64,000 nucleotides of DNA, taken from assembly GCA_944385895.1 (NCBI GenBank), contig CALWYZ010000013.1, forward strand, positions 1-64,000, read 5' to 3'. A program made the position numbers and the translations under genes. Positions 16,854 to 25,285 of the stretch are shown here, piece by piece (the first letter of the stretch is position 1; every line of letters begins with the position of its first letter). The notes under the pieces were generated by a model. It worked only from the letters and a program-made list of their open reading frames with translations, did not search any database and was not told where the DNA came from. Origin of the DNA: an uncultured Clostridia bacterium (GTDB lineage Bacteria; Bacillota; Clostridia; Oscillospirales; QAKW01).

Positions 16854-17606
16854 TCATAAACTTTCGGTTGTATTATTATTAAAGGTTATACGATATTCTT
16901 TGGGTGATACATTAAACTCGTTTTTAAAAACGCGGTTAAAATTTCTTATTGTATCAAAACCGCAAATATCGGATATTTCGGTTATGCTTTTGTTTGTTTG
17001 ACGCAGATATGCTCCGGCAAGCTGAACTCTGCAACTGTTGACATATGCCGAAAAATTCATTTCAAAATGTTTGTTAAAAAACGCAGAAAGGTAGCTGTAA
17101 TTGTATCCTAAACTTTTTGCAAGCTCTTTCAGACTGATATTATTTTTATAATTGTTTTGAATATAAAATGCGATAGAGTTTATCAGAGCAAAGTACGATT
17201 CGTTAGTCTTTTGCAAATCGCTTATGCTGTAAACTTTACTGCAAAGTCCATAAAGCACGGAATGTATTATGAATTTATCACTCTTTTTATCAAGAAGTAT
17301 TCGACAGACATAGTCATCATCAAAAGTGAATAAAGGATTTACAAACTCATTGCCTTTTATGTGTTCATAAAAGCTTATGACCCAATCGTTTGAAAATACG
17401 CACAGATAGCTTTTACTGTATTTCTTTGTTTTGTAGGAATGTATTTGTCCGGGCAGAATAAGTATTCCTTCATTAGCGTTTATGACAAATGTCCTTCCTT
17501 CTATTTCGCATTCAAGAGTACCTTCATATACAAAGGTTACTTCAAAGCTTCGGTGGGTGTGTCTTTTGAAATTCAGATTTGTATCCTGTTGGTTGTATAT
17601 GAAACC
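16854..17606 (-). pseudogene. AraC-family regulator, 5'-truncated
   Basis: The frame is open on the minus strand from 17606 to the stop at 16854. It encodes a cupin-like AraC sensor part (HTHRSFEVTFVYEGTLECEIEG, ILILPGQIHSY) and a complete AraC/HTH_18 domain (ISLKELAKSLGYNYSYLSAFF, ITEISDICGFDTIRNFNRVFK). Upstream it hits an in-frame TAA at 17607-17609, and no ATG, GTG or TTG lies before the internal GTG at 17258. The first 10-20 residues and the start codon have therefore been lost where the decayed mobile DNA begins. An internal start at 17258 would give only the DNA-binding half. Confidence 0.75.
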
Positions 17607-17843
17607 TTAAAATCATCTTACCGCAGTGATCTGGAATAGCATTTCAAACCCTAACTGATGCAAAAGAAATCAATCAGATTTTACTGTCCTATAATAAAAC
17701 TCATTACACCTTGAAATAACCAGGCATGGTACATTTTCGTCCCGGCTAAAGTAGTTGATTATCTATATGTGCTTTGAAAAACTATCAAAAGGCTAACACA
17801 TCCAAGTGCATATTTTTCTCACAAGTCAAATAGGATTGCCTAT

Positions 17844-17966
17844 GGATTTGAGGCAGTTCAGAATCGGTTAGCCACCGTCATGGAGCGAGCATACTGTAAG
17901 CATATTCTTTTCCATGATCTGAGGCGCGATTTTGCTACCGTATCTCTGAAAACGGGTTGTATGTAA
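17844..17966 (+). pseudogene. Tyrosine integrase remnant
   Basis: The frame reads GFEAVQNRLATVMERAYCKH followed by ILFHDLRRDFATVSLKTGCM and a stop. HDLRRDFAT corresponds to the HxLR box of Tn916-type integrases (HDLRHTFAT). The second conserved histidine and the catalytic tyrosine are missing. Confidence 0.7.
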
Positions 17967-18344
17967 AGACCTATTCACCATCATTTATCATGTAACCAAC
18001 AGCACCTCCTGAATATTTATACCATGTTCATGATAGGTGACAGGACTGTAGCATTAATAATTGATAGGGTGTCGTTAGGTGCGCTGCGCAGCCAACAACA
18101 GAAGTTGGCCTCAAAAACCTCTTTTTAGCACCTTTATGTCTTAGAAGAGGCAACGCGGCAAACAAGACGAGTCATATCAATGATTAACTCTGGAAGGAAC
18201 AGTAGCCGCTTATCCGGCTGGGCTAAAAATCATCCACAATGTTTAGCAAAAACCGGAGAGAAAAAAGAATGTGAGTAGCTGCTGTCAGAACTAATCAAAT
18301 AAAACAAGGCTCAGATCTGCGCTGAAAAAGAACTGCTGGTTAAC

Positions 18345-18403
18345 AAAAGGCAAGTTAAAAAGCAACCGCTGGTTCAGCAAGAAAAGGCAAGTTGAAAAGC
18401 AAC
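18345..18403 (+). repeat. Short direct repeat in the mobile remnant
   Basis: Two 22-bp near-identical copies start AAAAGGCAAGTT and end AAAAGCAAC (18345-18366 and 18382-18403), offset by 37 bp with CTGGTT also repeated in front of each. This is a local tandem duplication. Confidence 0.7.
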
Positions 18404-18514
18404 AGACCTCAGCAATGCAAACTCTGAAGACATGATTTTTCTGTCTGTGGCTTGTTTAGCCTGAAAGCGTTGATCACATATACTTACGCTGTCAAAAAGT
18501 TGAAAAAATAAAGC

Positions 18515-18549
18515 AAACCCGCCCTTTTCAAAAAGAAAAAGGCGGGTTT
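18515..18549 (-). terminator. Terminator after tRNA-Thr
   Basis: AAACCCGCC (18515-18523) pairs with GGCGGGTTT (18541-18549); A/T-rich bases extend the stem. It is oriented to end the minus-strand tRNA transcript. Confidence 0.75.
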
Positions 18550-18551
18550 TG

Positions 18552-18627
18552 TGGAGCTGATGAGCAGAGTCGAACTGCCGACCTCATCCTTACCAAGGAT
18601 GCACTCTACCTACTGAGCTACATCAGC
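18552..18627 (-). tRNA. tRNA-Thr (GGT anticodon)
   Basis: The minus strand folds as a cloverleaf: acceptor GCTGATG/CATCAGC, D-arm AGCTCAGTAGGTAGAGT, anticodon stem CATCC/GGATG around TTGGTAA (anticodon GGT, threonine), and T-arm with GTTCGACTC. The CCA end is encoded (TGG at 18552-18554 on the plus strand). Confidence 0.97.
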
Positions 18628-18693
18628 AAATGCTTTTATATTATACAGCAGTAAAACAAATTTGTAAAGAGATTTTTTATTTTTATTTTTTTG

Positions 18694-18722
18694 TTGACAA
18701 AGACAATTAAAAGTGATAATAT
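18694..18722 (+). promoter_or_regulatory. Promoter of infC-rpmI-rplT
   Basis: A consensus TTGACA (18694-18699), a 17-bp spacer and TAATAT (18717-18722) make a strong sigma-A promoter. Confidence 0.85.
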
Positions 18723-18739
18723 ATTTAAGCAAAAAGAAG

Positions 18740-18857
18740 CGGAACACTGCTCTGTTCTCACCGTACTGCAATATGGCACGTACGGTTAATATTAAGCCGT
18801 ATAGGGATAAGCATACGGTAATGGTATTTTGAGACGGGCGTGAAGCTCGTTTTTTTA
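18740..18857 (+). promoter_or_regulatory. Leader RNA of infC operon with attenuator (L20-leader type)
   Basis: Between promoter and gene are the stems ACCGTAC/GTACGGT (around 18760-18786) and CCGTAT/ATACGG (around 18797-18818), then ACGGGC/GCTCGT (18834-18850) followed by seven T. In Bacillus the same operon is controlled by L20 binding its leader and causing early termination. The layout here fits that mechanism, though the family assignment is by position and shape. Confidence 0.65.
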
Positions 18858-18886
18858 TTGTTATTTTGCTTTGGAGGTGTGCGGGT

Positions 18887-19414
18887 ATAAACGCAAAGGA
18901 ATTAGTTATCAATGAGGCAATCAGGGACAGTGAAGTCAGAGTAGTTGATGAAAACGGCAACCAGCTTGGGATCATGAAATCGGCGGAAGCGCTTAAAATA
19001 GCGGAATCAAGAAATTTAGATCTTGTAAAAATTGCGCCCAAGGCAGTTCCGCCGGTATGCAAAATTATTGATTTCGGCAAATACTGCTATGATCAGGCAA
19101 AGAAAGAAAAGGAAGCCAAAAAAAATCAAAATGTTATTTCCGTCAAGGAAATACAGCTGACACTGAAAATAGATGTGCATGATCTTCAGACAAAAGCGTC
19201 TCATGCACTGAAATTCCTTAAAAACGGAGACAAGGTTAAGGTCGTTGTCAAATATAAAGGCAGAGAGCTTGCTCATACAGAGCTGGGCTTTGATATTGCC
19301 AACCGTTTTGTTGAGCTTCTTGGTGAGGATGCGGTAATAGAAAAGCCCGCGAAAATCGAAGGCAGAAATATGATACTGATTTTGGCGCCCAGTCCGGCGC
19401 TGAAGAAAAAATAA
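18887..19414 (+). CDS. infC: Translation initiation factor IF-3
   Basis: The 175-aa product has both IF-3 domains (LVINEAIRDSEVRVVDENGNQLGI, then PPVCKIIDFGKY; C-domain VKEIQLTLKIDVHDLQTKASHALKFL). IF-3 keeps the 30S subunit free and checks the start codon. The likely start is ATA at 18887: GGAGG (18873-18877) lies 9 nt upstream and the protein then begins at the family position. The only in-frame standard start is a TTG at 18866, which lies before the ribosome binding site. A rare start codon in infC allows IF-3 to limit its own synthesis, as AUU does in E. coli. First gene of the operon with rpmI and rplT. Confidence 0.93.
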   Translation: MNAKELVINEAIRDSEVRVVDENGNQLGIMKSAEALKIAESRNLDLVKIAPKAVPPVCKIIDFGKYCYDQAKKEKEAKKNQNVISVKEIQLTLKIDVHDLQTKASHALKFLKNGDKVKVVVKYKGRELAHTELGFDIANRFVELLGEDAVIEKPAKIEGRNMILILAPSPALKKK

Positions 19415-19428
19415 GGGAGGCAAAGTAA

Positions 19429-19626
19429 ATGGGTAAAATAAAAACTCATACAGGCGCCAAAAAGAGATTTAAGATCACTAAAGGCGGAAAAGTAAAAAGA
19501 TCGCACGCATTCAGATCACATATTCTGAATAAAAAAACAACCAAGCGTAAAAGAGGACTTCGTAAAGAGGCTTATGCTGATGCCACTAATGTTAAGGCAA
19601 TCAAAAAGCTCATTCCTTATAAATAA
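19429..19626 (+). CDS. rpmI: 50S ribosomal protein L35
   Basis: The 65-aa basic protein ([33 protein letters not shown] in two blocks, then [10 protein letters not shown]) is full-length L35, a structural protein of the large subunit. A GGGAGG site precedes the start. It lies 14 nt after infC and 23 nt before rplT, the universal operon order. Expression is expected to follow the leader-controlled promoter at 18694. Confidence 0.97.
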   Translation: MGKIKTHTGAKKRFKITKGGKVKRSHAFRSHILNKKTTKRKRGLRKEAYADATNVKAIKKLIPYK

Positions 19627-19649
19627 TAATGTTCGGAGGATCAAAATAA

Positions 19650-20003
19650 ATGGCTAGGATTAAAGGTGCGGTCACTACCCGCAAGAGAAGAAAAAAGATA
19701 TTAAAGCTTGCAAAAGGATATTACGGTGCTAAAAGTAAGCAGTTCAGAACAGCAAATCAGGCTGTTATGCGCTCTCTTACAAACGCATACATCGGCAGAA
19801 AGCAGAAAAAGCGTGATTTCCGCTCACTGTGGATAACGCGTATTTCTGCGGCATGCAAGATGAATGATATAAATTATTCACAGTTTATGAACGGACTTAA
19901 GAAAGCCGGTGTCACTCTCAACAGAAAGATGCTCGCAGAGATAGCTGTATCAGATATGGATTCTTTTGCAGCTCTGGTAGAGACTGCAAAAAAAGCAAAG
20001 TAA
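19650..20003 (+). CDS. rplT: 50S ribosomal protein L20
   Basis: The 117-aa protein is complete L20, with the basic N-terminal extension ([28 protein letters not shown]) and globular C-terminus ([20 protein letters not shown]). It is an early assembly protein of the 50S subunit and, in Firmicutes, the repressor that binds the operon leader. GGAGG precedes the ATG. A strong terminator follows. Confidence 0.97.
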   Translation: MARIKGAVTTRKRRKKILKLAKGYYGAKSKQFRTANQAVMRSLTNAYIGRKQKKRDFRSLWITRISAACKMNDINYSQFMNGLKKAGVTLNRKMLAEIAVSDMDSFAALVETAKKAK

Positions 20004-20008
20004 TAAAT

Positions 20009-20038
20009 AAAAACCTGACAATTGATTGTCAGGTTTTT
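20009..20038. terminator. Terminator of the infC operon
   Basis: A 14-bp perfect palindrome centred on CCTGACAAT-TG-ATTGTCAGG with A and T tails; it can serve both the operon and the convergent hydrolase gene. Confidence 0.9.
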
Positions 20039-20041
20039 TGT

Positions 20042-21226
20042 TTAGTCGTCAAGACAGGAGTAGACAGTATTTATAAGTCTGGGCAGGTAATATGCTTCCT
20101 GAGGATTGAGCATATGATGCGCATAAAATACAGCCAGTCGGTTTTTTGTGTCCGCAATGGCAGTTGCTCCTGCCGCGCCGCTCCAGCCGAATTCACCTAT
20201 CGGGCTTAATGATCCTGCTTTTTGAGGATCAATCAATGTCCGTACTCCCAATCCGTATCCGTATCCTTGTAATTGTTCCCAATCAAAGCTGCTTCTTGTC
20301 AGGTCGTTGAGTCTGTCGGTTTTCATAAGCTGTACTGTGCGTGAGGACAGGATTCTCTGCCCGTTGACGCCCAGTCCGCCGTTGGCAAGTGCGGCTATCA
20401 GTTTTGCGTAATCGGGGACAGACGTGACAATCCCTGCGCCGCCGCTGTCATATTCAGGACCCGGTATAAAAACTCCGGCACTCTTTCCGGCGTTTATGAT
20501 GCGGCCTTTTTCGGTTTTGAAGCTCTGTTGAGCTTGTACAGCATCAAAACCCTGTGAGTTATCCGGCACAAAAGAATATTGCTCTGCCATTTGCTCCTCG
20601 ATTTGCGGTGTGCGGTGATAGTAAGCTCGGTTTATTTCAAGCGGTTCAAAAATATTGTGACGCACGTAATCTCTGAATTTTTGCCCTGTAACAGCAGACA
20701 CAAGACCTGCCAGAACATCATGACACAGGCTGTACCTCCATTTGGTTCCGGGTTCGAAACACAGCGGTGCTTTTGCCAGACATTTTACAGTCTGAAGAGT
20801 GTCCATGCTGCCGTTGGTGATTTTGTAAGCCTGATCAAACTCAGGTGTGTCCATTGTGTATCTGAATCCCGCGGTCATTGTGAAAAGATCTCCTATAGTT
20901 ATCGGGTTTTTAGCCTTGATAAGTCCGTAGCCGGGGGTATCCACAAACATGTTTTTGTATTCGGGTATGTATTCGTACAGCGGGTCGCTGAGAAGAAATA
21001 TCCCGCGTTCCAGGAGCTGACAGGCAGCCGTTACAGTTGTGATTTTGGAACAGGAATATATATTTAAAAGCTCATCACCTGTCATTTCGGTACGGCTTTC
21101 GATTTTTGAATATCCGCTGGCATATGAAAACACCTTTTTACCCTTGTAATATACCGTCACCGCATTACCTGGTACTTTTGTCCGGGTCAGCCGATCCATA
21201 AATTCAGAAAGCTTTTTAAAATTCAT
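20042..21226 (-). CDS. Beta-lactamase-fold serine hydrolase
   Basis: The 394-aa protein belongs to the class C beta-lactamase/penicillin-binding-like hydrolase and esterase family. The SxxK motif is SCSK near residue 57 (LLNIYSCSKITTVTAAC), a tyrosine motif is in WRYSLCHDVLAGLV near 168, and GFGWSGAAG-type glycine motif reads EFGWSGAAGA near 355. There is no signal peptide, so it is probably cytoplasmic; substrate is unknown, with D-peptides and esters typical. It ends a two-gene minus-strand unit with the cupin gene upstream. Confidence 0.85.
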   Translation of the reverse strand: MNFKKLSEFMDRLTRTKVPGNAVTVYYKGKKVFSYASGYSKIESRTEMTGDELLNIYSCSKITTVTAACQLLERGIFLLSDPLYEYIPEYKNMFVDTPGYGLIKAKNPITIGDLFTMTAGFRYTMDTPEFDQAYKITNGSMDTLQTVKCLAKAPLCFEPGTKWRYSLCHDVLAGLVSAVTGQKFRDYVRHNIFEPLEINRAYYHRTPQIEEQMAEQYSFVPDNSQGFDAVQAQQSFKTEKGRIINAGKSAGVFIPGPEYDSGGAGIVTSVPDYAKLIAALANGGLGVNGQRILSSRTVQLMKTDRLNDLTRSSFDWEQLQGYGYGLGVRTLIDPQKAGSLSPIGEFGWSGAAGATAIADTKNRLAVFYAHHMLNPQEAYYLPRLINTVYSCLDD

Positions 21227-21238
21227 TGCTTGCCTTTC

Positions 21239-21586
21239 TTATGCATAGATAATCAGTGCAGTGAGTTCCACATTGCAGTCACTGTTATTTTTGATGGAAT
21301 GTCCTTCACCCTTGGGACAAATAAGTACATCTCCCGCATGTACCTGCGTCAGAGTACCGTTGTCCGAATATTCGGCGCTTCCGGACAATATATTGAATAT
21401 TTCACAGTCGCCTTCATGGGTGTGATAGCCTATACTGCTCCCTGGTTCAAGAGTTATGCGGGCAAACAGCCTGCCCTTCTGGCATAGTTGATCTTGATTT
21501 GCAAGATGTGTTATGCTGACGCTTTTTTCGCCTTGGCGCATATTTTCTCTTATCTCTGTTTTAAGCTGATTTTTCTTGATTATCAT
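21239..21586 (-). CDS. Small cupin-domain protein
   Basis: The 115-aa protein is a single cupin barrel with the two metal motifs: GYHTHEGDCEIFNILSG (first histidines and glutamate) and the second motif around VHAGDVLICPKGEGHSI. Such proteins bind a metal and a small ligand; the substrate cannot be read here. The ATG at 21584-21586 has AGGGGG 8 nt upstream and is preferred to an earlier in-frame start. The downstream hydrolase begins 13 nt later, suggesting co-transcription. Confidence 0.8.
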   Translation of the reverse strand: MIIKKNQLKTEIRENMRQGEKSVSITHLANQDQLCQKGRLFARITLEPGSSIGYHTHEGDCEIFNILSGSAEYSDNGTLTQVHAGDVLICPKGEGHSIKNNSDCNVELTALIIYA

Positions 21587-21673
21587 ATTCAATCCCCCTT
21601 TTTGCAAATAGTATCATAATATATAATGTTATTCAATGCTTTTTTGTAAATTGCGCTGAAATTTTGTTTGTTC

Positions 21674-21702
21674 TTGTAGCATGTGATATTTTGTGCTAAA
21701 AT
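21674..21702 (+). promoter_or_regulatory. Promoter of the alcohol dehydrogenase-phosphofructokinase unit
   Basis: TTGTAG (21674-21679), 17 bp, TAAAAT (21697-21702), 30 bp before the ATG. Confidence 0.6.
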
Positions 21703-21732
21703 AGAAATATACACTTAGAACGGAGAAAAAGA

Positions 21733-22845
21733 ATGGAATTTTATTTTCCGACCAGGATTATAATAAACCGCGGCAGTGTGCGTGAAAACTGGGACAAGCT
21801 TGGCAGTTTGGGAAAGCGCTGCCTTATTGTGACGGGCTGTAATTCCGCAAAAAAATGCGGAGCGCTTGACGATGCCGCATATGCGCTTAAAAAGGCGGGT
21901 GTCAGTTATGAGGTGTTCAGCCGTATCACTCAGAATCCTCGGTTTACCGACTGCGCTGAGGGGGCCAAGGCGGCGGTCGATTGTAAAGCAGATTTTATAC
22001 TCGGTATCGGGGGCGGTTCACCGCTTGATGCGGGAAAGGCTATTGCCTGGCTTGCTGCAAATCCCGGCTCTGACGAACAACAGATGTATTCCCAGACACT
22101 CAAAAATAAACCTCTGCCGTTTGCTGCAATCGGAACAACAGCAGGTACCGGCAGCGAAGTGACTCAGGTCGCCGTTATTACGGGCACTGATGGAAGAAAA
22201 AAGAGTATACGCTCTGAGTTTATTTTTCCTGTTATAGCTTTTGGAGATCCGGCATACACATCGTTTATGCCCGAGCATGTAACACGCTCTACAGCAGTGG
22301 ATGCTCTTTCTCATTGTATCGAAAGCTATTTTAATAAAGCTTCAACCGCGTTTTCTGAAATATACGCGCTTTGCGGAGCACGTATTATAACCGAAATACT
22401 TTCACAAAAACTCAGCGATTTTTCCGTGACTGAACAGCAGCGTGATATGCTTTATCTGGCTTCTGTCTTCGGCGGTATGGCGATTTCTGTCACCGGAACA
22501 TGCATACCGCATGCTTTGAGTTATTTTCTTACTGAAAATCACGGTGTAGCTCATGGCAATGCCTGTGCATTCTGGCTTCCGTTTTTTATTCAATATAATC
22601 AAAAATATGCGCCTGAACGTGCCGGCAAATTTTTTGACGGTATCAGAATGAAGGCGGATGAGTTTGTACTTCTTGTTGAAAATACGGCACAGCATATTGA
22701 TATTACCGTGTCTGCCGACGAGCTGGAAATGCTCAGACCGCGGTGGAAAAATAACGGAAGTATTCTGAAAGCGTTAGGAAGAACAGATAATGAATATATT
22801 GAAAATCTGCTTAAAAAATCACTATTAAAAGAGGAGAAAGAGTAA
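21733..22845 (+). CDS. Iron-containing alcohol dehydrogenase
   Basis: The 370-aa protein is a group III (iron) alcohol dehydrogenase: N-terminal nucleotide domain with GIGGGSPLDAGKAIAW near residue 95, GTTAGTGSEVTQVAVIT near 137, and the metal ligands in the all-helical C-domain (DALSHCIESY near 195, HALSYFLTENHGVAHGNA near 259-275). It reduces or oxidises an alcohol, aldehyde or ketone with NAD(P)H in the cytoplasm; the exact substrate is not readable. Its stop overlaps the phosphofructokinase start by one base, so the two are coupled. Confidence 0.92.
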   Translation: MEFYFPTRIIINRGSVRENWDKLGSLGKRCLIVTGCNSAKKCGALDDAAYALKKAGVSYEVFSRITQNPRFTDCAEGAKAAVDCKADFILGIGGGSPLDAGKAIAWLAANPGSDEQQMYSQTLKNKPLPFAAIGTTAGTGSEVTQVAVITGTDGRKKSIRSEFIFPVIAFGDPAYTSFMPEHVTRSTAVDALSHCIESYFNKASTAFSEIYALCGARIITEILSQKLSDFSVTEQQRDMLYLASVFGGMAISVTGTCIPHALSYFLTENHGVAHGNACAFWLPFFIQYNQKYAPERAGKFFDGIRMKADEFVLLVENTAQHIDITVSADELEMLRPRWKNNGSILKALGRTDNEYIENLLKKSLLKEEKE

Positions 22846-24062
22846 TGAATATAGTTGTAGCACAGTCCGGCGGACCAACTTGTGCAATCAATGCATCTTT
22901 ACTGGGAGTTTTTAAAGGCGCTTTGAAATCCAAGGAAATAGATATTGTATTTGGTTCATTGAACGGTATAGAGGGAATTATCAATGATGATATGATAATA
23001 CTCAATGATTATATCCGTACATATATGGATATGGAAAGTCTGCGCCAGACTCCGTCTACGCTTCTTAATTCTTGCAGATATAAGCTTCCCGACATAAATG
23101 ACGATATTGAAGTCTATGATAACATAATGAATACTCTGAAACGACGCGGTATCGGAGCATTTTTCTATATCGGCGGAAATGACTCGATGGATACTGTAAA
23201 CAAAATTTCGGAATACTTCACGCAGCAGGACTGTGATATAAAGGTTATCGGTATACCAAAGACAATAGACAATGACCTGACTTGTACCGATCATACTCCC
23301 GGTTATGGTTCGGCGGCAAAGTATGTTGCTACAACTGTTCAGGAGATAGTCCGCGATTGTTCTGTGTACAGTATTAATTCAGTGACGATTGTCGAGATAA
23401 TGGGCAGAGATACCGGATGGCTCACAGCATCTGCGTCTGTGCTTCGCGCAAACGGTGAAATTGCGCCGCACCTTATATACTTACCGGAGGCAAGATTTTC
23501 AGTACAAAGCTTTTTGAGTGATATCAGACGGGTTCAGCAGAGCAGGCGTGCTGTGGTGATTGCTGTGTCTGAGGGAATAGAGCTTGATCCTAATGACATA
23601 CCTGAAGAAATCCGCAACAATACCTGTGATAATTTTGGACACAGGTATCTGTCAGGTGTGGGAAAGTGTCTGGAAAATATAGTCCGGCGAGAAATCAAGT
23701 GTAAGGTTCGTTCGATAGAGCTTAATATAATGCAGCGCTGTTCGTCTCACTTAAGTTCCAAGACGGATATAGAGGAATCTGAGCAGATAGGCACGGCAGC
23801 TGTGTATGCAGCGCTTAGCGGGCTGAGCGGAAAGGTTATGGTTTTTGAGCGGGTAAGTAATAATCCTTATACTGTTGTTATAAGTAATGTCGATGCGTCC
23901 GAGGTGGCAAATAAGGTCAGATATTTCCCGCCAGAATGGATTAATGCCCAGGGCAATGACGTGACTGAAAAGGCAATAGAATATATACTGCCGCTGATTC
24001 AGGGAGAGCAGGATATACATTATATAAACGGCATACCTTTGCATTTCAAATTGGGAAATTAA
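22845..24062 (+). CDS. 6-phosphofructokinase, probably pyrophosphate-dependent
   Basis: The 405-aa protein has the phosphofructokinase motifs AQSGGPTCAINAS at the N-terminus, YIGGNDSMDT near residue 106, PKTIDNDLTCTDHTPGYGSA (fructose-6-phosphate and catalytic Asp) near 138, and EIMGRDTGWLTA near 182. Aspartate after GGN and lysine in PKTIDND are the marks of the PPi-using group, whereas ATP enzymes have GGDGS and GTIDND. It performs the committed step of glycolysis reversibly with PPi. The stop codon lies inside the TTAA at the left end of the 24059-25302 element, so the insertion just spared it. Confidence 0.88.
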   Translation: MNIVVAQSGGPTCAINASLLGVFKGALKSKEIDIVFGSLNGIEGIINDDMIILNDYIRTYMDMESLRQTPSTLLNSCRYKLPDINDDIEVYDNIMNTLKRRGIGAFFYIGGNDSMDTVNKISEYFTQQDCDIKVIGIPKTIDNDLTCTDHTPGYGSAAKYVATTVQEIVRDCSVYSINSVTIVEIMGRDTGWLTASASVLRANGEIAPHLIYLPEARFSVQSFLSDIRRVQQSRRAVVIAVSEGIELDPNDIPEEIRNNTCDNFGHRYLSGVGKCLENIVRREIKCKVRSIELNIMQRCSSHLSSKTDIEESEQIGTAAVYAALSGLSGKVMVFERVSNNPYTVVISNVDASEVANKVRYFPPEWINAQGNDVTEKAIEYILPLIQGEQDIHYINGIPLHFKLGN

Positions 24063-24075
24063 AAAAAGACACCGT

Positions 24076-24150
24076 AAGAGGCGCACTTCGTAACGAAGTG
24101 CGCCTCTTATTCGCCTAAAGGCGAGTTTTAAAGTGAATATAATAACACTC
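24076..24150 (+). repeat. Hairpin array B1 (short form)
   Basis: A 15-bp perfect stem (24076-24090 with 24094-24108, loop TAA) is followed by TCGCC-taaa-GGCGA (24111-24124), then GTTTTAAAGTGAATATAATA and ACAC. The last part aligns with 13130-13156 of array A1 (GTTTTAAGGGGCGAATATAA, then TATCAC). The middle hairpins of A1 are missing here. Confidence 0.75.
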
Positions 24151-24170
24151 AAATCATAATAACTTTAATA

Positions 24171-24199
24171 TTGGAAAAGCGATTTATTCACGATATAAT
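24171..24199 (+). promoter_or_regulatory. Promoter of the passenger gene
   Basis: TTGGAA (24171-24176), 17 bp, TATAAT (24194-24199) lies between array B1 and the gene, so the cassette carries its own promoter. Confidence 0.65.
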
Positions 24200-24233
24200 T
24201 AAACTATAATCATTTTCAAGTAGGTGATAATTA

Positions 24234-24896
24234 ATGATAAAAAAAGAATATGCTGATATGAAAAAATATGTTTTAGACTTATTTAAAAAAGATGATGATT
24301 GTTTTGAATATTTCAAGGAACGATGCAAACAAAACGGAGTTAATATATTTTCGGTAGTTGCATACCCAAAATTTCAACATCCCCATTGGGACATACCATA
24401 TATGTGCATATACGTGACAAATGAGAAAGATTATAATGAGTATGAAGTGGATTTTGGAACACGAGAAATGATCAATGATTCCACCCAAGAAAAAATAATC
24501 CCGTTATGGTATGAAACTTGCAAATTGTTCAATTTAAATCTTGATGAGTTTTACCACCCACAAATGCCCATTGGATTAAAGCGTGTCGACCACACATTTT
24601 ACTCTTACTTTACCAGAGAGCATAAGCAAGAAATTACCGATATAATTGTTAAAGAAACTTCTCATCATCCGAAATATGTTTTTGCCAGTTCATGCGGATG
24701 CATAAGCATAGTCTTTACAGAAGAGCAATACGCTGATATTGAAAAAAACAAAGACAAATTAATAGACAGCATATTAAATTATACGAACACCGTTATAAAA
24801 ACTATTTTAGGTGATGTTAATTTTCAAGCATTGTCCGTTCGTATATACCATTTGGGAATGGAAATAAATTTATACGGTCTTTCTAGAGAAGATTAA
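24234..24896 (+). CDS. Unknown passenger protein of the mini element
   Basis: This 220-aa protein is not recognised. It is soluble, rich in aromatic residues and histidine, with WDIPYMCIYVTNEKDYNEYEVDFGTRE in the first half and HHPKYVFASSCGCISIVFTEEQY in the second, suggesting two alpha-beta segments of similar make-up; neither half shows a transposase, nuclease or helix-turn-helix motif. GGTGA at 24223-24227 precedes the ATG. It is the only gene between the two inverted arrays. Cargo functions such as immunity protein or stress protein are possible but unsupported. Confidence 0.7.
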   Translation: MIKKEYADMKKYVLDLFKKDDDCFEYFKERCKQNGVNIFSVVAYPKFQHPHWDIPYMCIYVTNEKDYNEYEVDFGTREMINDSTQEKIIPLWYETCKLFNLNLDEFYHPQMPIGLKRVDHTFYSYFTREHKQEITDIIVKETSHHPKYVFASSCGCISIVFTEEQYADIEKNKDKLIDSILNYTNTVIKTILGDVNFQALSVRIYHLGMEINLYGLSRED

Positions 24897-24947
24897 ATAT
24901 CTCTTTACAAGACCTTAAATGCATTGCCATAACATTTTAAAAGCATT

Positions 24948-24982
24948 GGGAGAAACTTCGTAAAGAAGTGTTCTCCCTTTTT
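24948..24982 (+). terminator. Terminator of the passenger gene
   Basis: GGGAGA (24948-24953) pairs with TCTCCC (24972-24977) with an inner ACTTC/GAAGT stem, followed by five T. Confidence 0.7.
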
Positions 24983-24996
24983 CTGTATTAATAAAA

Positions 24997-25285
24997 ATGA
25001 CACTTTTGATTTGAAAGTGTCATAGTGGGTTACGCACTTTCAAAAGGTGTGTAACAAGTGTGCAAATTTAAAAATCAACCTATCTCAAAGATAAGAAAAA
25101 CAAGTGATATTGTGAGACAGGTCTCACAGTGATATTGAAATCTAACGATTTCAGTGATATTATATTCGCCTCCAAAACTCGCGAAACGAATATAACTTGG
25201 GCGAAGCACAAATATAACTGCGAAGCAATATAATTCGCCGTAAGGCGAATATAACTGAGGCACCTTCCTTACGGAGGGTGCCCTA
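24997..25285 (-). repeat. Hairpin array B2 (long form, inverted)
   Basis: Read on the minus strand it has the order of array A1: stem GGCACC/GGTGCC, TTATATTCGCC-TTAC-GGCGAATTATATTG, further hairpins with TTC loops, TTCGCGAGTTTT, GGCGAATATAATATCACT, then GAAATC/GATTTC and GTGAGAC/GTCTCAC hairpins separated by AATATCACT. On the plus strand the linkers are AGTGATATT at 25103, 25128 and 25153 and AATATAACT at 25189, 25211 and 25248. Two further hairpins, ATGACACTTT/AAAGTGTCAT (24997-25023) and GTTAC/GTAAC (25030-25055), lie on the gene side. No gene is present in 24897-25318. Confidence 0.8.

Larger units (their letters stand above)
17607..18514. mobile_element. Decayed mobile-element DNA
   Basis: This 0.9-kb stretch has no intact gene. 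Fragments in different frames look like pieces of a tyrosine-integrase module: TLTDAKEINQILLSY around 17655-17700 and FHDLRRDFATVSLKTG near 17905-17955. A fragment ELLVNKRQVKKQPLVQQEKA around 18330-18390 looks like a mobilisation protein. It ends at the terminator and tRNA-Thr gene, a usual integration target, and begins exactly at the truncated AraC gene. Confidence 0.65.

Noticed and set aside
18610..19080. Minus-strand 156-aa frame over infC
   Set aside because: It crosses the tRNA gene, the infC leader and infC itself; it is a shadow frame.
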